Program-made: the position numbers and the translations under genes
Source: JAABRU01 sp050180235
Lineage (GTDB): Bacteria > Desulfobacterota > Desulfobacteria > Desulfobacterales > Desulfococcaceae
Length of the DNA: 62,058 nucleotides
Direction: 5' to 3'
Assembly (NCBI GenBank): GCA_050180235.1
Contig: JBFXEJ010000024.1
Coordinates: 1-62,058, forward strand
Part shown: in pieces, positions 1 to 10,748 of the stretch
Position numbering within the stretch: the stretch's first letter is position 1
How the letters are laid out: the number at the start of each line of letters is the position of its first letter
Notes under the pieces: model-generated
What the model was told of the DNA's origin: nothing
The model's input: the letters and a program-made list of their open reading frames with translations, nothing else
Database searches by the model: none

Positions 1-32
1 ATTGTATAAATTCAATAGCGAATTGGTATAAA
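1..32. repeat. Partial MITE-like element, family A (window edge)
   Basis: The first bases are the right end of family A: TTGTATAAATTCAATAGCG then AATTGGTATA. The same end closes the full copy at 45811-45940. The left part lies outside the window. Confidence 0.6.
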
Positions 33-76
33 ATCAGTACTCTGCCAACTTTGATTTTATGAGATGAAGTGTGCAG

Positions 77-110
77 AAAAACCGGATTTTTTTGGAAAAA
101 TCCGGTTTTT
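77..110. terminator. Bidirectional intrinsic terminator
   Basis: Perfect 15-bp stem, AAAAACCGGATTTTT (77-91) and AAAAATCCGGTTTTT (96-110), around a TTGG loop. The U-rich arm works in either direction. It lies 97 bp beyond the dctP stop codon and would end the dctP transcript. Confidence 0.85.
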
Positions 111-207
111 GCAACTACAGATTCAAGGCTGACAGAGTAGCAGTTTTATTTTTGGGAATCCTGCCAGAAAGAATTGGGAAACAGGAAAAAATGATTTGCT
201 GAAAGGA

Positions 208-1188
208 TTATTTCGCGGCTTCCATCATTTTCATCAGCAAAGCCTGAACCTTGGGTTCCCTGAACAGATCCAAATTTTTGAGTTCTGCCACCTTTGCACG
301 GAACGCCGGAATATCCGGATTTTCCTCAACCTGCATACCTTTTTCTTTGAGCATTTTCAGACGTCCGGCATCTTTGTCCCGGTTGTCTTTGCGCTGGAAA
401 ACAGCGGCTTCATACATGGTTTTTTCTATCATATCCTGCATTTCAGGCTTCAGCCCCTTCCACCACACAAGGGAGGCCACATCAATATGAGCGGAGTATA
501 CATGCCGGGTCATGGTCATATATTTCTGAATTTCATGGAATTTGTACACTTCCATAACCCACAGGGGATTTTCCTGACCGTCAATAACACCCTGCTCCAG
601 TTCCGTGTAAATAGGCCAGGGCATGGGCGTGGGATTTGCGCCCAGAGTTTTCCAGATGGCCTGATGCAGGGCGGAGTCCATGACCCGGATTTTCAGACCT
701 TTGACATCTTCCGGTATTTTAACCGGGACTTTGTTATTGCTCAGGTTCCGGAAACCGTTTTCGGAAAAACACAGTCCCTTAAATCCGGAACTTTCCAGGC
801 TTTTGAGAATCTCCGCTCCCAGAGGGCCGTCGAGTATCTGATCGGCCTGCTCATTGTCTTTGAACAGAAAAGGATAATCAATCACCCGTGCAATGGGATC
901 AAAGGTGTCAAACGGGCCGCTGGTGATAACACCCATCTGTATGGTTCCCATCTGAAGCTGCTGCAACATTTCGGTTTCATTGCCGATGGAATTGGAATGG
1001 AAAATTTTGACCGTAATCTCCCCGTTTGATTTCTGCTCAATCAGTTCCTTGAATTTTTCTGCGGCAATATTCTGGGCAGATCCGGGTTTGGTGACAACCC
1101 CCAGTTTGATTTCCACAGCGGACATGGCCGGTGTGCAGAAAAACATGGCCGCACAGGTCAGAAGAAGCGAAACACACAGTTTTTTCAT
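208..1188 (-). CDS. dctP: TRAP transporter substrate-binding protein, DctP family
   Basis: Periplasmic solute-binding subunit of a tripartite ATP-independent transporter, probably for a small carboxylate. The 326-residue protein starts with a clear signal peptide (MKK, hydrophobic core, likely cut after AMSA). The DctP fold follows, with the conserved region around IRVMDS (the family arginine that salt-bridges the ligand carboxylate) and the NPLWVMEVYKF stretch. Length is normal. AAAGGAGG precedes the ATG. The membrane subunits DctQ and DctM are not seen; a strong terminator follows directly, so this is either an orphan binding protein or its partners lie elsewhere. The substrate cannot be read from sequence. 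Confidence 0.93.
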   Translation of the reverse strand: MKKLCVSLLLTCAAMFFCTPAMSAVEIKLGVVTKPGSAQNIAAEKFKELIEQKSNGEITVKIFHSNSIGNETEMLQQLQMGTIQMGVITSGPFDTFDPIARVIDYPFLFKDNEQADQILDGPLGAEILKSLESSGFKGLCFSENGFRNLSNNKVPVKIPEDVKGLKIRVMDSALHQAIWKTLGANPTPMPWPIYTELEQGVIDGQENPLWVMEVYKFHEIQKYMTMTRHVYSAHIDVASLVWWKGLKPEMQDMIEKTMYEAAVFQRKDNRDKDAGRLKMLKEKGMQVEENPDIPAFRAKVAELKNLDLFREPKVQALLMKMMEAAK

Positions 1189-1524
1189 TGAAAATCCTCC
1201 TTTTGGCTGAAAATAAAAATTGATTGACTGGATGCAAAACCCGAATAAGTAAGCAACCGGAAATTTTCGTGCATCAAAAAAAAATGGATTTTTCTGAAAA
1301 CTTAATACATGAAAACATGCGGAAGATACTTAACGGATATTTATTGCCCTGTAATGAAAAGAAAGTCAATTCCTTTTTTGAACATGGGCCGGGAGGTATG
1401 GTGCTTTGTCATTTTTGAATCTGTGGGTAAAGATTCTGCGGTTAAACTTCATATGGCAACGCACTGATTTTGAGGTGGAGCGGGTTACGGGATGTAACCC
1501 GCTTTCTTTGCAGAGTACAGGGAT
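1189..1524. other. Intergenic region upstream of dctP
   Basis: 336 bases without a credible gene. It holds the dctP ribosome-binding site at its left edge and a hairpin at 1479-1503. I see no clear sigma-70 or sigma-54 promoter. Confidence 0.5.
1479..1503 (-). terminator. Hairpin, probable terminator of the PAS gene
   Basis: AGCGGGTTAC (1479-1488) pairs perfectly with GTAACCCGCT (1494-1503) around GGGAT. It lies 22 bp past the stop of the minus-strand PAS gene. Neither side carries a strong T-run, so termination is only probable. Confidence 0.45.
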
Positions 1525-1911
1525 TCAGATGGGCCGGAAAACCATCAGTCCGCCTTTGACCTGACCACTGTCGGAAAAAGGAATGCAGTCAAGGTTGTAA
1601 AGTATTCCCTCAAAAGGACATTTTTCAACAGTTCGAACCGTATTGGTACCGATTGAAAGACTGACTCTTCCGGTGATATGATCCGGAAAATATTCAAACA
1701 GTTTTTTTCCGGTCTCAATGGGACGGGAATCCACTGCCAGGGTCTGGGCCTTCCGGTTGACCAGGATGATACTCTGATCAGCACTTACGCCAATCACAGG
1801 GGTGGGAAGTTTTTCAAAGATATTTCTTGGAATCTGTTCCCTGTTTCCGTTTCCATTGTCCCTTGCCGCTTTCTCCTGCATATCCGGACTTTGTTCCATT
1901 TGTGTCATCAT
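1525..1911 (-). CDS. Small PAS-domain protein
   Basis: A stand-alone PAS-like domain of about 128 residues with no output domain. After a polar N-terminus rich in E, Q, N and R come the typical PAS openings FEKLPTPVIGVSADQSI and LVNRKAQTLA, then a C-terminal half ending GGLMVFRPI. The ATG at 1911 is preferred because AGGAG lies 11 bp upstream; an in-frame ATG at 1956 has no such site. The domain usually senses a small ligand or mediates protein contacts. No kinase or cyclase lies beside it, so a partner in trans is inferred. Confidence 0.65.
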   Translation of the reverse strand: MMTQMEQSPDMQEKAARDNGNGNREQIPRNIFEKLPTPVIGVSADQSIILVNRKAQTLAVDSRPIETGKKLFEYFPDHITGRVSLSIGTNTVRTVEKCPFEGILYNLDCIPFSDSGQVKGGLMVFRPI

Positions 1912-2248
1912 ATTCTTTCTTGCTCCTGTATAAAATTTTATAAGGCCCTGCTCCATAGTGTTTCGGAATTTTACGCGTTTTCTGTTTCATCCCTGCCATT
2001 CACAGGGCAAAAGACATCTGCCTGCACATTCTCTGAAATCATGATGCGTTCCTGTCCCTGTTTCTGAAGGACAAAAAGAAAAGCGGTAAAAAATGTATTA
2101 TAATATTTCACCATATCACAGGGAAATACAATAGGGCAAGAACTGTATTTTGCGGTAGGAAAAGACTCAGTGACTCAAATACGGTTGTTTTTCAGGAAGA
2201 TAGAGCATGAACATCCGGAGAGCATGGATAAAAATTTGGGTAGTGGTA

Positions 2249-2366
2249 TTTTTATATGTCAGTTTTTTTCACCGTTGTGCGTGTGCAAAAAACCGCTCCG
2301 CTTAATTTTTGCACTCCTCCGGATTGCATTCCGCATTGTATAAAATCAATGGAGAATTGGTATTAC
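2249..2366. repeat. MITE-like element family A2, degenerate
   Basis: Carries the A2 core GCAAAAAACCGCTCCGC then TAATTTTTGCACTCCTCCGG and the intact right end AATGGAGAATTGGTATTA. The left terminal repeat is lost. Sister copies lie at 45683-45812 and 53767-53910. Confidence 0.6.
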
Positions 2367-2492
2367 GCCTCTTCGTCATACCGGAGAAAGCCGGTATCCA
2401 TAATCATTTGAAATTACCGGATTCCGGCTTTCGCCGGAATGACGGAGGATACAGTAACCTGCTGATTTTTGAAAGGTTGGCGTAACATCAGA
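2366..2492. repeat. MITE-like element family B, truncated, reverse orientation
   Basis: Contains the family B palindromic core (CGTCATACCGG, AAGCCGGTAT, CCGGAATGACGG) and ends with GGCGTAACATCAG, the B terminus. The other end is missing where it meets the A2 copy. Confidence 0.6.
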
Positions 2493-2543
2493 TCCATAAT
2501 AAACATTGCAGGGATCAGAAGCAGTGAATGGAATATTAGCTGC

Positions 2544-2572
2544 GGAGTCCCAAACTTTCTGTTTGGGACTCC
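2544..2572. repeat. Family G palindromic hairpin
   Basis: GGAGTCCCAAAC pairs with GTTTGGGACTCC around TTTCT, a perfect 12-bp stem. A sister hairpin with GAGTCCCGAACT arms is at 46047-46073. No T-run follows. Confidence 0.6.
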
Positions 2573-2746
2573 GGTTTCAGCCGGGAATTCCGATTTATTA
2601 TCAGTTGAGTCAATTGCAAAAGCCCGTTTTCGTCATTCCGATGTAAGCAGGAATACAGTATTTTTCAGACTGTTATGAATACCGGCCTTCACTGATTATG
2701 ACGGTTTCGGCGGGTACTGAAATTGACTCAGTTCTCTGAACTATCG

Positions 2747-4702
<1,956 letters not shown>

Positions 4703-4780
4703 AATCCTGTCTCCTTTGTGTTATGTTGATAATACTCTGATTTAATAAAATATATTTTAATATTTCAATTTTTCCCGATT

Positions 4781-4806
4781 GTTTACCGTCCGGTCGTTAG
4801 GTAAAC
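4781..4806. promoter_or_regulatory. Candidate operator (TetR-like inverted repeat)
   Basis: GTTTACC (4781-4787) and GGTAAAC (4800-4806) form a perfect 7-bp inverted repeat with 12 bp between, centred on CCGGTCG. It lies about 80 bp upstream of the acetoacetyl-CoA synthetase start. Spacing and the CCGGTCG core resemble operators of TetR-family fatty-acid regulators; this is an inference. Confidence 0.35.
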
Positions 4807-5137
4807 ATGCCTATTGCACGGATAAAGTCGTTTGTCAAGTCAGGAATGAATATTCAGAGCAGCAAACTGTCCGGGCAGTGACCGTGAGGGAACTTTTTTT
4901 TGCCAGTGAGGAATGCTGATTACAGATTCGCTCCAGGGGAATTTTCATACAGTTTTCTTCCGGAAATTTCACGGTGCCTTCTTTTTTTTTCATATTTTGG
5001 AGCTTTCTGCATACATATTCATTGACACAGAGCGTCCATACACATAATAATCAATGCGACAGGTTTGGAACCTGCCGCAGCGTATGCGCGCAAGGATGCG
5101 TTGAATAATTATCATTTTTTCGGAGATAACAGCAATC

Positions 5138-6595
5138 ATGTCAGAACATTTTGAAAATGAAAATGAAAACGAAAACGGCCCAAGCTTTGCCGAGCTTTTC
5201 GAGTCATACAACACGGGTATGAAGGACGATCTGCAGATCGGCGACAAAGTAAAGGGTGAAATTATTTCCATCGGAAAAGACACTGTTTTTGTCAATACCG
5301 GCACCAAAATTGACGGCGCAGTGGAAAGGTCGGAACTGCTGGATAAGGACGGCGAACTTGGCTGTCAGGTCGGAGACACACTGGATCTGTATGTCACAGG
5401 CATGGATGAAAACGAAATCCGTCTGTCCAAAGCCATTTCCGGCGCGGGGGGGCTGAATCTTCTGCGGGAAGCATATGAAAGAAAACTGCCGGTGGAGGGA
5501 AAGGTCAAAGCCCAGTGCAAAGGCGGTTTTGAAATAGAGCTCATGCAGCACAGGGCTTTCTGTCCCCTCAGCCAGATGGATGTGAGATATGTTGAAAAAC
5601 CCGAAGACTATGTCGGAGCCACACACCGTTTTCTCATTACCCGCATAGAGGAGAAAGGCAGAAATATCGTGGTGTCCCGGCGTCAGCTTCTGTCCGGCGA
5701 GCAGGAAAAGGCCAAAGCGGAATTTCTGGCAACTGTCAAAACCGGTGATGTGCTTGACGGCAGGGTGACACATCTGGCTTCTTTTGGTGCGTTTGTGGAA
5801 ATTTTCCCGGGCATGGAAGGCATGGTTCATATCTCCGAGATAAGCTGGTCACGGGTGGAGCACACTGAAGATGTTCTGCATCCTGATGATCCGGTAAAAG
5901 TGAAAATTATCAGCATTGAACCGGGAAAAAAAGCCGGAGAAATGAAAATCTCCCTTTCCATGAAACAGGCAATGGGCGATCCCTGGGAAAATGCGGAACA
6001 GTCTTTCCGCGCGGGAGACAAAGTGCAGGGAAAAGTTACCCGCCTTGCCGGATTTGGCGCGTTTGTGGAAATCGCGCCGGGCATTGAGGGGCTGGTTCAT
6101 ATCAGTGAAATGAGTTATACAAAACGGGTAAACCGGCCTGAAGATGTGGTTCAGCCTGGCCAGACCATTGATGTCATGATCCGGGAAATAGATCTCCAGA
6201 AAAAACGCATTTCCCTGAGTATGCGGGATGCTGAGGGCGATCCCTGGACCGGTATCCGTGACCGTTACCGCGCAGGACAGCAGGTAAAGGGCATCATGGA
6301 GAAAAAAGAGAAATTCGGTTATTTTGTCACCCTTGAACCTGGAATTACGGGACTGCTGCCCAAATCCAAAATCACTGACTCTGCCAAAGCCGGAGAAATT
6401 GATCATCTTAAACCCGGAGATCCGATCACTGTCACAATTTCGGAAATTCAGCCTGATGTCCGCAAGATTACACTCAGTCCGGAAGGCAGCGGCGGCGACA
6501 AGGAATCTGATGACTGGCGGAAATTTTCAGGAGATAAAAGCGGTTCTCTGGGCTCTCTGGGAGAACAGCTCAGAAAAGCCATGAAAAAGGAATAA
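5138..6595 (+). CDS. S1 RNA-binding domain protein (ribosomal protein S1-like)
   Basis: A 485-residue protein with an acidic N-terminus (repeated EN) and about five S1 domains, starting near residues 35, 118, 202, 292 and 380. The third and fourth carry the canonical FGAFVEI and GMVHISEIS or GLVHISEMS motifs; the second and fifth are more divergent. S1 domains bind single-stranded RNA. E. coli S1 has six domains and about 557 residues, so this is either a shorter S1 or a second S1-like translation or RNA-turnover protein. It stands alone rather than after cmk, which favours a paralogue. GGAG lies 11 bp before the ATG. Confidence 0.85.
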   Translation: MSEHFENENENENGPSFAELFESYNTGMKDDLQIGDKVKGEIISIGKDTVFVNTGTKIDGAVERSELLDKDGELGCQVGDTLDLYVTGMDENEIRLSKAISGAGGLNLLREAYERKLPVEGKVKAQCKGGFEIELMQHRAFCPLSQMDVRYVEKPEDYVGATHRFLITRIEEKGRNIVVSRRQLLSGEQEKAKAEFLATVKTGDVLDGRVTHLASFGAFVEIFPGMEGMVHISEISWSRVEHTEDVLHPDDPVKVKIISIEPGKKAGEMKISLSMKQAMGDPWENAEQSFRAGDKVQGKVTRLAGFGAFVEIAPGIEGLVHISEMSYTKRVNRPEDVVQPGQTIDVMIREIDLQKKRISLSMRDAEGDPWTGIRDRYRAGQQVKGIMEKKEKFGYFVTLEPGITGLLPKSKITDSAKAGEIDHLKPGDPITVTISEIQPDVRKITLSPEGSGGDKESDDWRKFSGDKSGSLGSLGEQLRKAMKKE

Positions 6596-6602
6596 TTCAG
6601 TA

Positions 6603-6658
6603 TTCAGGGGGCAGGATTCAGGGGGCAGGATTCAGGGGGCAGGATTCAGGGGGCAGGA
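6603..6658 (+). repeat. Tandem repeat, 14-bp unit x4
   Basis: Four exact copies of TTCAGGGGGCAGGA directly after the S1 gene. Each unit has a run of five Gs and a GG, so the coding strand could form a G-quadruplex. Downstream CCCCTAACCCCTGAATCC is a diverged copy on the other strand. Confidence 0.9.
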
Positions 6659-6711
6659 TTCAGAGACATGTACAAGTAAAACAGCCCCTAACCCCTGAAT
6701 CCTTAATTCTG

Positions 6712-7203
6712 CTATTTTGTATTATCTTTGTAATCCAGAATGATAGCGGCTTCCTTTATCTCTTCTTCAGAAACATTTTCACTTTGCACTGCCGTGTCAG
6801 CAGTGCTTACAGTTTCGGAAGTCTTTGCCTTTTCTGCCGCAGGTTCATCCGGCAGTGTCACGGACAGATCCACTACTTCAGGAGCATCCATTTCTTCCGG
6901 GAACGCACTGAAGGGCCAGGGCCGGGCCACTTCGCTGAGGCTTATAAAACGGAGAATTCTGTAAGTATAAACAGTGATTTTGTGAGACAGGCTCAGAATG
7001 GATATGCTCTGTCCTGTGGTGAGGAAAAGCCAGGCAAACTGAAAAAGGGTCAGAAAAAAAACAGACAGGCTTGCAATTCCCCATACCGCCATAAACAGCA
7101 GGGTGAACACAAAGCGGATGGCGATATTTTTGCGCACAAGCAGAAAACGCAGAACCATTTTCACCAGGGCCGAAAGCATTTCTTTCAATTTGTTCATAAA
7201 CAT
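6712..7203 (-). CDS. DUF4389 membrane protein
   Basis: About 163 residues. The conserved DUF4389 region covers roughly residues 15-105, with two membrane segments (RFVFTLLFMAVWGIASLSVF and FLTLFQFAWLFLTTG) and the family sequence YTYRILRFISLSEVARPWPF. An acidic, low-complexity cytoplasmic tail follows. The function of the family is unknown. Two ATGs, 7203 and 7197, follow GGAG; the second has better spacing, so the protein may be two residues shorter. It is convergent with the S1 gene and has no operon partner. Confidence 0.8.
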   Translation of the reverse strand: MFMNKLKEMLSALVKMVLRFLLVRKNIAIRFVFTLLFMAVWGIASLSVFFLTLFQFAWLFLTTGQSISILSLSHKITVYTYRILRFISLSEVARPWPFSAFPEEMDAPEVVDLSVTLPDEPAAEKAKTSETVSTADTAVQSENVSEEEIKEAAIILDYKDNTK

Positions 7204-7769
7204 TGTCTCCTTTTCTGATTCCGGGCGATTGTTGGATATTTTCCGGAAATACTTTTCCGGAAACCCTTTGTTCAATAAAATCTGAAATAGCAGATTATAC
7301 GGTGAAGGTCAACAAACGATAAAGTCCCGGAGGTTTTTTTCTCCATGCCCCGAATGTTCATTTTCACGGCTTAAGTAAGTTTCCATAAATTTTCGGGTAT
7401 AAAATTTTCTCCCCTACCTCAGGGCGGGGCAGGGGGAGGGTGAATCCCGGTTTTTTTATACCCGAAAAATTATGTTGACTTACTTAAAAGGTTTTTCTGA
7501 GCTGGTGAGGATGTGATATTCTGTATTTATGGTGTATCTTTATATGGTTAAAAAAATGACAGCCGCAGATTTTCATCACTGATCCTAATATGAGATTCTG
7601 AGGACAAATTTTTTCATGTGAAAAATGAAGAAAAAATTCTTTACACGCAGTCAATGCTGATATAAAAATACACTCCTGTTTTTCTGAAATCATCCGGTCT
7701 GACCGGGCAATTTATATTTTAAGGATCTCCGGCAATCTGTCCTGAGACCCTGTATGCAAGGAAAAAAAT
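7204..7769. other. Intergenic region upstream of iorA
   Basis: 566 bases between divergent genes with no supported coding sequence. It contains an inverted-repeat element at 7371-7487; the remainder is AT-rich and probably carries the promoters of both flanking genes, which I cannot place with confidence. Confidence 0.5.
7371..7487. repeat. MITE-like inverted-repeat element, family D
   Basis: 117 bp. The ends TTAAGTAAGT and ACTTACTTAA are perfect complements, followed inward by AATTTTCGGGTATAAAA and TTTTATACCCGAAAAATT. The core is G/C-rich (CTCCCCTACC then GGGGCAGGGGGAGGG) and resembles that of element E at 44524-44684. Confidence 0.75.
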
Positions 7770-9626
7770 ATGCACAAATTACTGACCGACCATCCGGGGC
7801 AGAAACTGCTCCTGCTGGGAAATGAGGCCATTGTCCGGGGGGCTGTGGAGGCCGGAGTTGCCTTTGCCAGCACCTATCCGGGAACCCCGTCTTCAGAGAT
7901 TTCTCTCAATCTCTTTCAGATATCCAAAGAAACTGACCTGTATTTTGAATACAGCACCAATGAAAAAGTGGCTATGGAAGTGGCTGCCGCAGCCGCGTGT
8001 TCCGGTGTGCGTTCCATGTGTATGATGAAGCATGTGGGGCTTAATGTTGCCGCAGACGTGCTGATGACGCTGGCCTATCTGGGAACCAAAGGCGGCATGG
8101 TTATTCTGACAGCGGATGATCCTTTTATGTTTTCCAGCCAGAACGAGCAGGACAACCGCTATTATGCAAAACTCTCCTGCCTTCCTATGGTGGAGCCTTC
8201 CTCAGTGGAGGAAGCCAAAGAAATGGTTCCCTATGCGTTTGATCTTTCGGAAAAACTGGGAGAGCCGGTACTGTTCCGCACCACCACCCGGATCAACCAT
8301 TCCAACGCGGTGGTCACTCTGGGAAAAATCATGGAACGCAAACCCAAAGGGGATTTTAAGAAAAACCCCTTCCAGTATGTTTGTGTTCCTGCCGTATCCC
8401 GCAAACTTCATGTCCAGTTGCTGGAAAACATGGACAAGGCCCGGCAGATGGCTGAAACCTCGGCATACAATTTTGCGGAAGGTCAGGGAAAATGGGGAAT
8501 TGTCTGCAGCGGTGTCAGTTACAATTATGTTTCAGATGCTGTTGCGGATCTGAAAATTGCGGACAAAACACGGATTCTCCGTCTGGGTTTTTCCCATCCT
8601 CTGCCTGAAAAACTCATCAAAGATTTTCTGCGCAACTGCGAAAAAGTGCTGGTCGCTGAAGAAGGTGAACCGGTCATGGAAGAGGCTGTAAAAGCCTTTG
8701 CACAGGAAGCAGGGCTTACTCTTCCCATAAAGGGAAAAGCTCCGGATCTGTTCTCCCGGCTCTATGAATTTGATCCCGCAATGGTGCGCAAATGTATCGC
8801 AAACTGTTTTGGTCTGCCCTGCACCTCGCCTGCGGTTCCGGATCTTTCGGATCTTCCGGCAATTCCCCAGCGTCCGCCGACACTGTGCGCGGGATGTTCC
8901 CACCGGGCTACGTATTATGCTGTCAAAAAAGCTGCGGAAGGACGGGAAACCATTTATCCTTCGGACATAGGATGTTATACTCTGGGATTTCTGCCCCCGC
9001 TCTCTATGGCAGATTTTGTCATCTGCATGGGCGCATCTGTGGGAACCTCATGCGGTTTTTCCAAAGTCACGGACAAAAAAGTCATTGCCTTTATCGGGGA
9101 TTCCACCTTTTTCCATTCCGGCATAACCGGGCTGATCAATGCGGTGTTCAACCGCCACAATTTCACTTTGGTGATACTCGACAACGGAACCACTGCCATG
9201 ACCGGACACCAGCCCAATCCGGGTGTGGATATGACAAAACTGAAACTGGAAGGCTATGGCCGGGTTTCCATTGAGGCTGTGGTCAGGGCAGTCGGGGTGG
9301 AACATGTGACCATCATCAAACCCTTCAAGGTGAACAAAAGCATTGCGGCCATAAAAGAGGCTCTGGATTTTCAGGGTGTTTCCGTAATCATCTCCCAGGA
9401 AATGTGTTCCCTGTACGCCAAAAGCCTGAAAGAGCATAAGGCACGGCCTTTCAGCGTGAATCCTGACAAATGCAAAAATCACCGCAACTGCATTGATGAT
9501 CTGGCCTGTCCCGCGTTTTATCTGAATAAAGACGGGGGAGTGGCCATTGATCCGGAACTGTGCTGGGGATGCGCGGTATGTGCGCAAATATGCCCGGAAA
9601 ACGCTATTCTGCCGCTGAAGAAGTAA
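7770..9626 (+). CDS. iorA: Indolepyruvate:ferredoxin oxidoreductase, alpha subunit
   Basis: Catalytic subunit that oxidatively decarboxylates arylpyruvates (indolepyruvate, phenylpyruvate) to aryl-acyl-CoA and reduces ferredoxin. The 618 residues show the N-terminal pyrimidine-binding domain (AGVAFASTYPGTPSSEIS), the thiamine-diphosphate site around GDSTFFHSGITGL and LDNGTTAMTGHQPNPG, and two C-terminal 4Fe-4S clusters, one with an irregular Cys pattern (CKNHRNCIDDLACP) and one classical (CWGCAVCAQICP). Length is normal. The partner iorB lies about 1.9 kb downstream, after an unrelated ATPase/DUF4276 pair; normally the two are adjacent. Confidence 0.95.
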   Translation: MHKLLTDHPGQKLLLLGNEAIVRGAVEAGVAFASTYPGTPSSEISLNLFQISKETDLYFEYSTNEKVAMEVAAAAACSGVRSMCMMKHVGLNVAADVLMTLAYLGTKGGMVILTADDPFMFSSQNEQDNRYYAKLSCLPMVEPSSVEEAKEMVPYAFDLSEKLGEPVLFRTTTRINHSNAVVTLGKIMERKPKGDFKKNPFQYVCVPAVSRKLHVQLLENMDKARQMAETSAYNFAEGQGKWGIVCSGVSYNYVSDAVADLKIADKTRILRLGFSHPLPEKLIKDFLRNCEKVLVAEEGEPVMEEAVKAFAQEAGLTLPIKGKAPDLFSRLYEFDPAMVRKCIANCFGLPCTSPAVPDLSDLPAIPQRPPTLCAGCSHRATYYAVKKAAEGRETIYPSDIGCYTLGFLPPLSMADFVICMGASVGTSCGFSKVTDKKVIAFIGDSTFFHSGITGLINAVFNRHNFTLVILDNGTTAMTGHQPNPGVDMTKLKLEGYGRVSIEAVVRAVGVEHVTIIKPFKVNKSIAAIKEALDFQGVSVIISQEMCSLYAKSLKEHKARPFSVNPDKCKNHRNCIDDLACPAFYLNKDGGVAIDPELCWGCAVCAQICPENAILPLKK

Positions 9627-9650
9627 GATATTTGATTGGAGAGACAGACT

Positions 9651-10748
9651 TTGGACAGACTGAAAAAAATTACTCTCAAGGGCTTCAAATCCATTAAAAC
9701 AATGGAGATGGATCTGCATTCCCTGAATGTTCTGATTGGCGCAAACGGGGCAGGCAAGAGTAATTTTGTTTCATTTTTCAGAATGCTCTCTGAAATGATG
9801 TCCGGACGTCTCCGGCAGTACATTGGTATCTCAGGGCGTGCTTCGTCTCTCCTGCATTTTGGCCCCAAGATAAGCCCACAGATAGAGGCAAAACTGGAGT
9901 TTGAAGCCGAAAACAGCTTGGATACCTATTTTATGCGTCTGTTCCATGCAGCAGGAGATACTTTGATTTTTGCTGAGGAAACATTGCGTTTTCTGGCGGC
10001 CAATGGTTATGCAAAGGTTGATGAGTTGGGTGCAGGACATCAGGAAAGCAAAATCGGCGAGGCAGCAGAAAAAGGTATGCCAACGGCAAAAACGCTCAAA
10101 TATTTGCTTGACCTCTGCCGTGTGTATCATTTTCACGATACATCTTCCACCGCAGGAGTGCGGCAATCCTGTTACGCAGGCGACAACCGCTTTTTAATGC
10201 CGGATGCCGGAAATCTGGCTGCATTGCTTCTGAAATTCCGCAAAGACAGCAGTCCGTTCTATCAGCGGATTGTCAAAACAATCCGTCTGATTGCACCTTT
10301 TTTTGATGATTTTGAACTGGAACCGGACAAATCTGATCGTGTGATTCTGAACTGGCGGGAAAAAGGGGCAGACAGGATATTCGGGCCGCATCAGCTTTCA
10401 GACGGCACATTGCGTGCCATCTGTCTTGTCACCCTGCTCCTGCAGCCGGAAGACAGACAGCCGAAACTCATTGTTGTGGATGAACCGGAGTTGGGACTTC
10501 ATCCTTATGCACTGAATGTTGTGGCCGCCTTGTTTAAAAATGCCTCGCAGCATACACAAATCCTTATCAGCACGCAATCCAGTTCTTTTTTGGACAACTT
10601 TGATCCGGAAGATGTAATTGTGGTAAACCGGGAGGATAAAGAGTCATCTTTTAAACGTCTGACATCCTCAGAATTGGAAGAATGGCTTGAAGACTACAGT
10701 CTGGGAGAAATTTGGGAAAAGAATATCATTGCAGGAGGGCCTCATTGA
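9651..10748 (+). CDS. AAA family ATPase (AAA_21/RecF-like)
   Basis: A 365-residue SMC/RecF-type ATPase. Walker A GANGAGKSN is at about residues 30-38, an ABC-signature-like QLSDGT near 255, Walker B LIVVDEPELGLHP near 274-286, and a switch region STQSSSFLDNF. This single-domain form without a long coiled coil is typical of ATPases in prokaryotic defence pairs (PARIS, Septu, OLD-like). The start is taken as TTG 9651 because GGAGAG lies just upstream; an earlier TTG is at 9636. It begins 24 bp after iorA and overlaps the next gene by one base, so the pair is translationally coupled. A defence or DNA-repair role is inferred. Confidence 0.85.
   Translation: MDRLKKITLKGFKSIKTMEMDLHSLNVLIGANGAGKSNFVSFFRMLSEMMSGRLRQYIGISGRASSLLHFGPKISPQIEAKLEFEAENSLDTYFMRLFHAAGDTLIFAEETLRFLAANGYAKVDELGAGHQESKIGEAAEKGMPTAKTLKYLLDLCRVYHFHDTSSTAGVRQSCYAGDNRFLMPDAGNLAALLLKFRKDSSPFYQRIVKTIRLIAPFFDDFELEPDKSDRVILNWREKGADRIFGPHQLSDGTLRAICLVTLLLQPEDRQPKLIVVDEPELGLHPYALNVVAALFKNASQHTQILISTQSSSFLDNFDPEDVIVVNREDKESSFKRLTSSELEEWLEDYSLGEIWEKNIIAGGPH

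Larger units (their letters stand above)
1912..2746. other. Repeat-filled intergenic region
   Basis: About 830 bases without a supported gene. It contains a degenerate family A2 repeat (about 2249-2366), a truncated inverted family B element (about 2366-2492), a GGGACTCC hairpin (2544-2572) and a decayed family B-like stretch near 2630-2720. Confidence 0.6.
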
